This document shows positions 31,663 through 37,850 of a stretch of 42,453 nt of DNA, piece by piece. Below the pieces are notes generated by a model, which had not been told where the DNA came from, made no database searches, and saw nothing but the letters and a program-made list of their open reading frames with translations. Made by a program: the position numbers and the translations under genes. Position 1 is the first letter of the stretch. Each line of letters opens with the position of its first letter. Source of the DNA: a virus; the IMG/VR virus record IMGVR_UViG_3300008050_000101, positions 1-42,453 of that record; one strand, written 5' to 3'.

Positions 31663-32056
31663 GCCCGACGCCCGCGTGGTGCGCGCCCAGGTGCTGCAGG
31701 CCCTGGCCGTGCTGCAGCCCCTGGCTGACGGCTTCCTGCCCGTGGGCGCGCTGGTGGAGGACGCCCGGATGGCGCTGGCTGGGCATGGCGGCCTGACCGC
31801 CACCCAGCTGGGCCAGCTGCGCAGCTGGGCAGCCCGCTGGCAGGCGCTGGACCCACGGCTGCGCCAGCTGTACGCCCAGCACCTGGGCCGTGGTGCAGTA
31901 CAGGCTGCCCTGTGGACCCTGCTGGTGGCGCGCAGGCCATGCACGCCCAGCGGTGCCGTGTACGGTGGCCTGCGCGCCCTGTGGGCCGACGTGTACGGCT
32001 ACCCGCCCAGCCTGGAGCTGGTGCCCTGGGTGCACCTGCGCACCGTGTCCCCGTGA
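31649..32056 (+). CDS. Unknown protein coupled to VWA gene
   Basis: A 135-residue protein starting at GTG 31649, with AAGGGGG at 31635-31641, overlapping the VWA stop by 14 bases, so it is likely translationally coupled. It is helical and Leu/Ala-rich (VLQALAVLQPLADGFLPVGALVEDAR, shown in part; QLRSWAARWQALDPRLRQLYAQ, shown in part), with a Trp/Tyr-rich end (LWADVYGYPPSLELVPWVHL). The helical pattern resembles small replication or adaptor proteins, but no family was recognised. Coupling suggests it works with the VWA or MoxR protein. Confidence 0.65.
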   Translation: MSFPEPDARVVRAQVLQALAVLQPLADGFLPVGALVEDARMALAGHGGLTATQLGQLRSWAARWQALDPRLRQLYAQHLGRGAVQAALWTLLVARRPCTPSGAVYGGLRALWADVYGYPPSLELVPWVHLRTVSP

Positions 32057-32066
32057 GAATCTACCC

Positions 32067-32084
32067 GCCACGCGGTAGCGTGGC
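32067..32084 (+). promoter_or_regulatory. Palindrome upstream of sigma-like gene
   Basis: GCCACGC-GGTA-GCGTGGC, a 7-bp stem with a 4-base loop, lies 11 bases after the previous stop and covers the place where the -35 of the next (weak) P2-like promoter would be. It may be a terminator or an operator. Confidence 0.45.
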
Positions 32085-32103
32085 ACCCGCAACGTGGTTA
32101 GAC
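32075..32103 (+). promoter_or_regulatory. Weak P2-like promoter before sigma-like gene
   Basis: ACGTGG-TTAGAC at 32093-32103 copies the P2 -10 region, but the matching -35 position (GTAGCG) is poor. This might need an activator. Confidence 0.35.
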
Positions 32104-32145
32104 CCACACCCCACACCGAGCACACGCCCCCTGGAGGCACAGACC

Positions 32146-32634
32146 ATGACCGACACCGACACCGACACCACCGCCCAGGCATGGCTGTGGGTTCTGCAGC
32201 ACAGCGCCCTGATCGAAGGCACCGCCCGCAAGCTGGGCAACGGCTCCGGCGTTGACGTGGAGGACCTGCACAGCGAGCTGCTGCTGCGGATCGTCCGCGT
32301 GTGGCCGAAGTACGACAACGCCCGCAGCGCGCCCAGCACCTGGGTGTGGTGGCAGGCCCGCGCCGCGAAGAAGGAGATGGTCAAGGCTCGCGCCCGGCGG
32401 CTGTACGAGGAGCCCCTGCCCGACGACGGCGAGCACGCCCTGCGCGTGCAGCTGCCCGCCGCCGAGGCCACCGTGCTGCTGGGCGAGCTGCGCGAGCTGG
32501 CAACACCTGACGAGTGGGACGCGCTGCTGGCGCGTGCCCACGGCTACGAGGGGGCCGAGCTGCGCGAGCGCTGCGGCTGCGCCCCGTTCAGCGCCCGTCG
32601 CCGGGTCGCCCGGCTGCTGGCGCGCACTGTCTAA
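32146..32634 (+). CDS. Sigma-70-like (ECF-type) transcription factor
   Basis: This 162-residue protein starts at ATG 32146 with TGGAGG at 32132. Residues 20-85 follow sigma region 2: LIEGTARKLGNGSGVDVEDLHSELLLRI (shown in part) like the D-L-x-Q-E-x-x-L-R core helix, then VWPKYDNARSAPSTWVWWQARAAKKEMVKARARR (in part) like the -10-binding Y-D-x-F-x-x-W-L-x-x-I-A segment. Residues 110-160 follow region 4: LGELRELATPDEWDALLARAHG, AELRERCG, FSARRRVARLLA, a helix-turn-helix. That two-domain layout is typical of ECF-size sigma factors. It could direct host core polymerase to one of the three phage promoter families. The match is by pattern; the family is divergent. Confidence 0.7.
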   Translation: MTDTDTDTTAQAWLWVLQHSALIEGTARKLGNGSGVDVEDLHSELLLRIVRVWPKYDNARSAPSTWVWWQARAAKKEMVKARARRLYEEPLPDDGEHALRVQLPAAEATVLLGELRELATPDEWDALLARAHGYEGAELRERCGCAPFSARRRVARLLARTV

Positions 32635-32648
32635 CCCTGGAGACCCCG

Positions 32649-32990
32649 ATGCCTACCATCGATACCCGCGACACTGCGCTGCTGCGCACCCTGCAGACGC
32701 CCGACGGCGAGCTGCCGCTGCACGCTGTGTTCAGCGAGCTGGCCGAGCTGTGGCACACGAAGAACCCCGGCATGAGGAACAAGGACCTCGCCGCCCTGCT
32801 GGGCACGCGCCCGCAGGCGCTGAGCCAGTGGAAGTCGGGGAGCGACCCGCGTCGCCGCCCGCCCTGGAGCGCCATCGTGCTGCTGTGCCACCTGACCCGC
32901 AGGCAGGTGATGATGCACCCGGCTGGGCTGCGGCTGCAGCGCATCCGGCCCTGGCCGCACGACGGCACGCCAGCCACGCACGACGGGTGA
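32649..32990 (+). CDS. HTH (XRE-like) DNA-binding protein
   Basis: A 113-residue basic protein starting at ATG 32649 with CTGGAG at 32636. Residues 35-85 hold a helix-turn-helix of the XRE/Cro type: MRNKDLAALLGTRPQALSQW then a K-S-G-S-D stretch and PPWSAIVLLCHL. The Q-x-L-S-x-W signature is the recognition helix. It probably binds a phage operator; the tandem palindromes at 37747 are a possible target. It overlaps the resolvase gene by four bases. Confidence 0.7.
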   Translation: MPTIDTRDTALLRTLQTPDGELPLHAVFSELAELWHTKNPGMRNKDLAALLGTRPQALSQWKSGSDPRRRPPWSAIVLLCHLTRRQVMMHPAGLRLQRIRPWPHDGTPATHDG

Positions 32991-33532
32991 GCCACGCGGG
33001 GCGCGGCACAGCGTGGGAGCAGCTGCTGGAGCTGCACGCCACCCGCTACGAGCGAGCCGGGCAGGCGGTGGTGCTGCGCACCCCGCCCCCGGTGAAGCTG
33101 CTGAAGGCCATGCCCGGAGGGCGGTGGCTGGCCGTGATGACCAGCGAGGGGCCGCCCGACTACAGCATGCTCGTGGGCCGCCCAGCAGGCGGCCCGCTGG
33201 CCGTGCTGGCCGAGGCGAAGAACAACGACAGCGGGCGGTGGGCGCTGAAGCAGCTGCACCCGCATCAGGCGCAGAAGCTGCAACTGTGGCACGGCCTGGG
33301 CGGGCTGGCCTGCGTCATCCTGGGTCACCAGCCCACGCGCACCGGGTACGTGCTGCCCTGGGCCACGCTCGGTCCCGTGTGGCAGCGGTGGCACGCGCAG
33401 AAGCTGACGGGCCGGAAGGCCACCAGCGGGACCGCCAGCCTGGGCGAAGGTGACCTCGCCGCCCTGGGCGTGCCCTGGCCCATGGGCCAGGGCTACCTGG
33501 GCGCGCTACTGCACTGCGCCCCGGTGCCGTAG
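32987..33532 (+). CDS. RecU-like Holliday junction resolvase
   Basis: The 181-residue protein starts at GTG 32987 (GTGA overlap). It shows the RecU layout: GTAWEQLLELHATRYERAGQAVVLRTPPPVK (in part) matches the G-x2-x-E-x3-x-x-x-Y of RecU, PDYSMLVG the catalytic D-x2 strand, VLAEAKNN the E-x-K site, HPHQAQKLQLWHGLGGLACVIL (in part) the H-Q-x3-L helix and the following strand, and GYVLPWATL the ending motif. RecU resolves four-way DNA junctions. RecU is known best from low-G+C Gram-positives and their phages, so its presence in a very G+C-rich genome is notable. Length (about 170-200) is normal. Confidence 0.75.
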   Translation: MSHAGRGTAWEQLLELHATRYERAGQAVVLRTPPPVKLLKAMPGGRWLAVMTSEGPPDYSMLVGRPAGGPLAVLAEAKNNDSGRWALKQLHPHQAQKLQLWHGLGGLACVILGHQPTRTGYVLPWATLGPVWQRWHAQKLTGRKATSGTASLGEGDLAALGVPWPMGQGYLGALLHCAPVP

Positions 33533-33691
33533 CTACTGCAGCAGCTGCAGCAGGCCCAGGGCAGCGGCCAGCAGCAGGCCCAGGGCAGGCACTGCCAGCA
33601 GCAGCCCGCACCCGCAGCCCAGCCAGAACGTGCGGCGTTCACCGGGCGGCATCTGGTGCGGGCTGCGCCAGCCCTCGCTGAGCAGGAACAT
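33533..33691 (-). CDS. Lone minus-strand small membrane protein
   Basis: Read on the minus strand, this 52-residue peptide starts at the ATG complementary to 33689-33691, with a TTGGAGG ribosome-binding site just upstream (around 33694-33701). It has a soluble basic start (EGWRSPHQMPPGERR) and one hydrophobic helix with two Cys (FWLGCGCGLLLAVPALGLLLAAALGLLQ, in part). A P3-type promoter (GTGCGG-N17-TACAAC) faces this way at 33742-33714. Its stop (CTA on +) abuts the TAG stop of the resolvase gene. It is the only minus-strand gene with promoter and ribosome site. Superinfection exclusion, lysis control or anti-defence are guesses. Confidence 0.65.
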   Translation of the reverse strand: MFLLSEGWRSPHQMPPGERRTFWLGCGCGLLLAVPALGLLLAAALGLLQLLQ

Positions 33692-33713
33692 GGAGCCTCC
33701 AAGGGGATGCCCC

Positions 33714-33742
33714 GTTGTAGGCCGCCGCCGTGTGCGCCGCAC
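33714..33742 (-). promoter_or_regulatory. P3-family promoter, minus strand
   Basis: On the minus strand: GTGCGG (33742-33737), 17 bases, TACAAC (33719-33714), followed by GGGGCA as at 37824 and 40939. Drives the small membrane gene. Its -35 overlaps that of the divergent + promoter. Confidence 0.65.
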
Positions 33743-33761
33743 CGCCTGGGCGTGCTACAAC
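33732..33761 (+). promoter_or_regulatory. P3-family promoter, plus strand (divergent partner)
   Basis: GTGCGC (33732-33737), 18-base spacer, TACAAC (33756-33761), then ATGGGGCA. Shares the GTGTGCGCCGCAC core with the minus-strand promoter, so the two polymerase sites cannot be filled together. Confidence 0.65.
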
Positions 33762-33847
33762 ATGGGGCACCCGGCTGGTAGGAGCCAGCCGGGGCCTGCG
33801 TGGGGCGATGCCCCATCACGCAGCAATCACCAGCACACAGGGTTCAG

Positions 33848-35302
33848 GTGGTGAGAGCACCAGCAGTCTACCCCCGCGACGTCTCCACGTCCAGCCTGGG
33901 CGACCGCGCTGCGACGTGGGCAGTGACGCAGGGCCTGCGTCAGCTGGCCGAGCGCGACGACGCTGTGGGGCGCGGCACCCGAGCCCTGCTGCACTGCTGG
34001 CGGGCAGCCCACGACAGGGCGGCCCAGGTGCTGCCCTGCGGCGTGCTGTACGTGGAGACGTGCCCGGCCTACCTGGGCACCCTGCAGGGAATGACTCGCT
34101 GGGCGGCCCGTGTGGCGTGGAAGGCTGCCCAGCAGCTGGTCGGCTGGCTGGAAGTGACCGCCGCTGAAGCGGTGTCCCTGGGTGCCAGCCTGCGCCCGCT
34201 GCCGCCCGGCAAGCGCAGGGGCGGCAGGCACCTGCTGCTTCACCCCTGGCAGGCCATGGGCCTGCGCATCGCCTGCGGAGCCATGGCGGCCCCTGCTGGC
34301 CCGCAGGCCCGCACGGTGGTGCTGCCCCGCCCCGCCGCCCTGGGACGGCTGCAGGCCGCCCAGGGGCCGCGCACGGTGGCGGTGTGCTGCCCTGCCCATA
34401 GCGACCGCCACCCGTCCCTGGTGCTGTGGGGCAACGGTGGCGGCCAGTGCATGGCCTGCGGGTGGCGCGTGGCCTGGGTGGCCACGGCCTCGCAACTGGT
34501 GCTGCACCCGGCCCAGGGGCAGCGCCTGCCCGCCCAGGGTGCCCACCACCACAGCGCCGCCACAACAAACACCCCCCCACGGGGGGCTGCACCCAGCACC
34601 GGCCCCGTGGGTGGGCTGGTGGCTACCCGCAGCAGCTGTACAGCCCACGTCGGTGCCACCCTGGCAGCGTGGCAGGACAAGGCCAGCCGGTGGCAGCTGG
34701 CCCGCAGCCCTGGTCACCGGCTGGCGGGTGACCCGGCCCACGCCCTGGCTGTGGCCGAGCGCCGCAGCGCAGGGCCAGCAGCCACGGACCGCGCCCAGGT
34801 GGCCGTGGTGGCAGGCCCTGGCCTGCCGGGTCGCGCCCTGCTGCCCGACCGGCTGATGTCCGTGTCGTGCATGGGCCGCGCCAGCTGGCGGGACCGCTGG
34901 GAGGCCAGGGTGCAGCGCTGGATGCTGGTGGACTTGGACGACGTGCAGGGCCTGGACAGCTGCGGCCCAGCGCTGGGCAGCGCCCTGGCCGCCGCAGCCC
35001 TGGCTGACCACGAGGTAGGCCAGCGCGTGGCGGTGGTGCGCACCGGCCCCACCGGGCTGCAGGTGTGGGTGGAGCTGGCCGCGCCCCGGCACAGCCCGGC
35101 CACGTGGTGCAGGCTGCCCGAGGTGCGCCGCTGGCACGCGTCCCTGGGTGCTCGTCTGCTGGCCGTGGCCCACGGCCTGGGCGCGGCTGCCGGGCACCCC
35201 GACGCCAGCGTGTGCGCAGCAGGCCGGTTCGGCAGGCGGCCCGGCTGGCGGGTGGTGCGGGGCAAGGCGTACCGCAGCCATCTGCTGGCCCTGGTGGCGT
35301 AG
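33848..35302 (+). CDS. Primase-like protein: CHC2 zinc finger plus AEP-like domain
   Basis: This 484-residue protein is placed at GTG 33848, which follows the AGCACACAGG leader at 33832; GTG 33851 is a close alternative. Residues 181-204 form a primase zinc finger: Cys181-x2-His184 in CCPAHSDRHPSLVL and Cys201-x2-Cys204 in QCMACGW, as in DnaG. A low-complexity linker with a C7/G6 run (34572-34586) follows. The C-terminal domain has VDLDDVQGLD (acidic pair near 362-365), GPTGLQVWVEL and DASVCAAGRFGRRPGW, resembling archaeo-eukaryotic primase motifs, but a Gln sits where motif II usually has His. It heads the replication region. Catalytic activity is likely but unproven. Confidence 0.65.
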   Translation: MVRAPAVYPRDVSTSSLGDRAATWAVTQGLRQLAERDDAVGRGTRALLHCWRAAHDRAAQVLPCGVLYVETCPAYLGTLQGMTRWAARVAWKAAQQLVGWLEVTAAEAVSLGASLRPLPPGKRRGGRHLLLHPWQAMGLRIACGAMAAPAGPQARTVVLPRPAALGRLQAAQGPRTVAVCCPAHSDRHPSLVLWGNGGGQCMACGWRVAWVATASQLVLHPAQGQRLPAQGAHHHSAATTNTPPRGAAPSTGPVGGLVATRSSCTAHVGATLAAWQDKASRWQLARSPGHRLAGDPAHALAVAERRSAGPAATDRAQVAVVAGPGLPGRALLPDRLMSVSCMGRASWRDRWEARVQRWMLVDLDDVQGLDSCGPALGSALAAAALADHEVGQRVAVVRTGPTGLQVWVELAAPRHSPATWCRLPEVRRWHASLGARLLAVAHGLGAAAGHPDASVCAAGRFGRRPGWRVVRGKAYRSHLLALVA

Positions 35303-35305
35303 GGT

Positions 35306-35334
35306 GTGCGCCCCGGCCCTGGTGCGGCTACAAC
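35306..35334 (+). promoter_or_regulatory. P3-family promoter for helicase
   Basis: GTGCGC (35306-35311), 17 bases, TACAAC (35329-35334), located directly after the primase stop. The remaining 90 bases before the helicase ATG show no strong structure. Confidence 0.65.
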
Positions 35335-35425
35335 ATGTCAGACGGCGGCTGCTGGCAGCGGCTGAAACCGTGCCTCGCCTGTGTGCTACGTGTGGGGCCA
35401 GTAGTCGCCGTCATCTACCCTTGCC

Positions 35426-36940
35426 ATGAGCCGCCAGTCCGCCACCGTCGAAGTCGGTACGAGGCTTCGGCTGGACACGCGGCAGCTGCCCGCCCGCATG
35501 ACGGACGCCCTGCAGCAGCACCTGACGGTGGCGAACCCTGAGCGCAGCAAGGCGCAGCGGTCGGGCCGCGACCCCGACCGGGTGCCGCCCCTGGTGCAGC
35601 TGTTCAACCGGGAAGGCCCGCAGCTGCTGCTGCCCCGTGGGGCACTGCCCCTGCTGCAGACCCAGGCACGCCAGCACCACGTGCCCCTGGCCTGGGTCAG
35701 CCACGTGGTGAGCCGCAGCACGCAGCGTGTGCCGATGGACGACCTGCACGTGGAGCTGCGCGACTACCAGCGCACCGCCGTGCAGGCCCTGGTCATGGGC
35801 GTGCAGGGCTACGTGAAGGCCCCGTGCGGTGCGGGCAAGACCATCATCGGGGCGTCTGCTGCCATCTGCACCGGGGAGCCCACCCTGGTGCTGGTGCACA
35901 CGCACGACCTGCTGCAGCAGTGGGTGGGCCTGCTGCGCAGTTGGGAGTACAGGGTGCGCAGCATCAGCGGCGGGGCGAAGGTCGCGCTGAGGAAGCCCCT
36001 GGCTGTGGAGAACGGGCAGCCCGAGTTCGCCGTGGCCACCGTGCAGACTCTGACGCGGGCTGGCGCAGCTGCCACCACGCTGCTGGAGAGCGCGGGTGCC
36101 GTCCTGCTGGACGAGGCACACCACGCCCCGGCAGGCACCTTCCGCAGCTTGCTGGAGCGCTGCCCTGCCCGGTACAGGTGGGGCGTCACAGCCACACCGA
36201 AGCGTGACGACGGCTGGGACGTGCTGCTGCCGCTGGTCATCGGGCCTGAGCTGTGGTCCACGACCATGGCCGAGCTGGTGGCTGGCGGCTGGCTGATGCT
36301 GCCCCGCCTGCTGCCTGTGCGCAGCGGGGCCACCCTGGACGAGACGGCCTACCGCAGCCAGGGCGGCACCGGGCGGGCGAACATGGCCATCGCCACGAAC
36401 CTGCTGGCTGCCGACCCCGACCGCGAGCTGCTGCTGCTGCGCGTGTGCACCCTGCTGGCCGAGTACGGCAGGACGGTGCTGCTGCTGGTGCCCCGCGTGG
36501 CCCAGGCGCACCGGCTGGCCAGCTTGCTGCAGGCGCAGGGCGTGCTGGCCATGGCCGTCACCAGCGACGTGGGCAAGGGGCTGCGCCGTCAACGGCTGCA
36601 GCACCTGCGCCAGCGCCAGCTGCAGGTGCTGGTGGCCACCCAGCTGGCCGACGAGGGGCTGGACGTGCCCGCCCTGGACGCCCTGGTGGTGGCCAGCACA
36701 GGCCGGGCAGCGGGCCGGGCAGTGCAGCGGGTGGGCCGGGTCATGCGCCTGAGCCCCGGCAAGGGCGAGCCCCTGGTGGTGGACGTGGTGGACCCGACCC
36801 CGTTCGGCAGCCAGTGGCAGGCCAGGGCGCGGGCCTACTTCAGTGAGCTGGGCATCGTTGCCCCGCGCCCGCAGCACGCGCTGGAGCTGCTGGCGGAACT
36901 GGAGGCCACCCTGCGGTGCTCCGAGGATGCGCACAGGTAG
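35426..36940 (+). CDS. SF2 DNA helicase (DEAH-type)
   Basis: The 504-residue protein has all main SF2 motifs: Q-motif-like LRDYQRTAVQAL near residue 112, Walker A APCGAGKTIIG near 132-142, DLLQQWVGLLRSW (motif Ia region), Walker B LLDEAHHAP near 228-236, TATPKRDDGW (motif III), and in the second RecA domain VLLLVPRVAQAHRLA, LVATQLADEGLDVPALDALV (motif V, in part) and AVQRVGRVMR (motif VI) near 430. The N-terminal 100 residues are a small accessory domain. It resembles phage and UvrB/XPB-type helicases such as T4 UvsW-like proteins that act in recombination-dependent replication. No Shine-Dalgarno is obvious before ATG 35426. Confidence 0.85.
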   Translation: MSRQSATVEVGTRLRLDTRQLPARMTDALQQHLTVANPERSKAQRSGRDPDRVPPLVQLFNREGPQLLLPRGALPLLQTQARQHHVPLAWVSHVVSRSTQRVPMDDLHVELRDYQRTAVQALVMGVQGYVKAPCGAGKTIIGASAAICTGEPTLVLVHTHDLLQQWVGLLRSWEYRVRSISGGAKVALRKPLAVENGQPEFAVATVQTLTRAGAAATTLLESAGAVLLDEAHHAPAGTFRSLLERCPARYRWGVTATPKRDDGWDVLLPLVIGPELWSTTMAELVAGGWLMLPRLLPVRSGATLDETAYRSQGGTGRANMAIATNLLAADPDRELLLLRVCTLLAEYGRTVLLLVPRVAQAHRLASLLQAQGVLAMAVTSDVGKGLRRQRLQHLRQRQLQVLVATQLADEGLDVPALDALVVASTGRAAGRAVQRVGRVMRLSPGKGEPLVVDVVDPTPFGSQWQARARAYFSELGIVAPRPQHALELLAELEATLRCSEDAHR

Positions 36941-36981
36941 GGGACCCTTCGGTTTATTTTGCAGGTAGTGACGATTTCTCC

Positions 36982-37010
36982 TTGCCGCCTAACCACAGCC
37001 GGGGCATATT
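36982..37010 (+). promoter_or_regulatory. Divergent P2/sigma-70-like promoter with AT-rich upstream element
   Basis: TTGCCG (36982-36987), 17 bases, CATATT (37005-37010). Just upstream, TTTATTTTG (36953-36961) and ATTTCTCC form the most AT-rich patch in the window and could act as an UP element. The spacer has TAACC like other P2 variants. Confidence 0.55.
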
Positions 37011-37066
37011 GAGTGGGCCAGGGGGGAAACGCCCCGCAGGCAAAACTCAAGCACACAGGCGAGAAC

Positions 37067-37657
37067 ATGACCAACATTCTCAACATCTCCACCGACGTCA
37101 TCAACCGCACCGACCTGATTGCCGCCCTGAAGGCGACCAACGCGTACAGCAAGGTGGCCCGGTTCAACGTGGCCGACCTGCGCAACTACGCCCAGAAGGT
37201 CCAGGTCATCCGTGCCGACGAGAGCGAGAACAACATGGAGCAGGTGGCGCTGAACGCCGACAACGTGGACGCCGAGCTGGCGCGGAACCCCGCCGAGGAG
37301 GCCCCGGCCACCGAGCCCGACGCCGCCGCCCTGCTGGAGCAGCTGGACGCCACGGTGGAAGAGGCCACGAAGCCCCGCAAGAGCGGCGGCTACGCCACCA
37401 GCAAGGCCCGTTACACCCGCGCGCCCAGCAAGAAGGTGCAGGGCAAGGTGGACGCCATGCTGGCCGACAGCCCCGCCGAGGTGGTGGTGACCGAGACCAT
37501 GCTGACCGAGGCCGGCCTGGGGAAGGGCTGGCTGCGGGCCAGCGCCAACCACCGCAAGTGGACCGAGGGCGGCGTGTACGCCCAGGCCGCCGCAGGTGCC
37601 GGCTACCAGCTGGTGAGCGTGGACCGCAACGAGGGCGTGACCCTGCGTAAGGCGTAG
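37067..37657 (+). CDS. Unknown acidic-then-basic protein in replication region
   Basis: The 196-residue protein starts at ATG 37067, behind AGCACACAGGCGAG. The start (MTNILNISTDVINRTDLIAALKATNAYSK, in part) is helical; residues 60-105 are very acidic (DAELARNPAEEAPATEPDA cut short); residues 110-130 are basic (KPRKSGGYATSKARYTR). The C-terminal 70 residues (VTETMLTEAGLGKGWLRASANHRKWTEGG, in part) look like a small globular domain with a wing, possibly DNA binding. Codons are more A-rich at the start. No family recognised. It has a terminator after it, so it is transcribed alone. Confidence 0.7.
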   Translation: MTNILNISTDVINRTDLIAALKATNAYSKVARFNVADLRNYAQKVQVIRADESENNMEQVALNADNVDAELARNPAEEAPATEPDAAALLEQLDATVEEATKPRKSGGYATSKARYTRAPSKKVQGKVDAMLADSPAEVVVTETMLTEAGLGKGWLRASANHRKWTEGGVYAQAAAGAGYQLVSVDRNEGVTLRKA

Positions 37658-37680
37658 CCCGCCCCGCCCCCGCAGCCCCC

Positions 37681-37714
37681 TGCGCCCCGGCAGCCACACG
37701 GCAGCCGGGGCGCA
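37681..37714 (+). terminator. Hairpin terminator
   Basis: 11-bp perfect stem TGCGCCCCGGC / GCCGGGGCGCA (37681-37691 with 37704-37714), followed by GTTGCGTGTGG. Ends the transcript of the gene at 37067. Confidence 0.75.
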
Positions 37715-37746
37715 GTTGCGTGTGGGATGCAGCTGCCACGCACCCC

Positions 37747-37776
37747 GGACAGATTCTGTCCGGACAGATTCTGTCC
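37747..37776 (+). promoter_or_regulatory. Tandem 15-bp palindromes, likely operator
   Basis: GGACAGATTCTGTCC occurs twice with no gap (37747-37761 and 37762-37776). Each copy is a perfect 7-bp inverted repeat around one central base; the junction makes a third palindrome TCTGTCCGGACAGA. It sits 19 bases upstream of a P3 -35 and fits a pair of dimer binding sites, possibly for the HTH protein at 32649 or a host regulator. Confidence 0.75.
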
Positions 37777-37794
37777 GGGTGTTACGGTGCCGGT

Positions 37795-37823
37795 GTGCGG
37801 TTACGGGGCTGGTGGCCTACAAC
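37795..37823 (+). promoter_or_regulatory. P3-family promoter for recombination operon
   Basis: GTGCGG (37795-37800), 17 bases, TACAAC (37818-37823), then GGGGCA. The Shine-Dalgarno CAGGAG follows at 37839-37844. Confidence 0.7.
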
Positions 37824-37850
37824 GGGGCACACACCACCCAGGAGCCCCCC

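Noticed and set aside
35411-35426. Possible leaderless start of the helicase from TACCCT at 35416
   Set aside because: No matching -35 at 16-18 bases; the P3 promoter at 35306 is much better.
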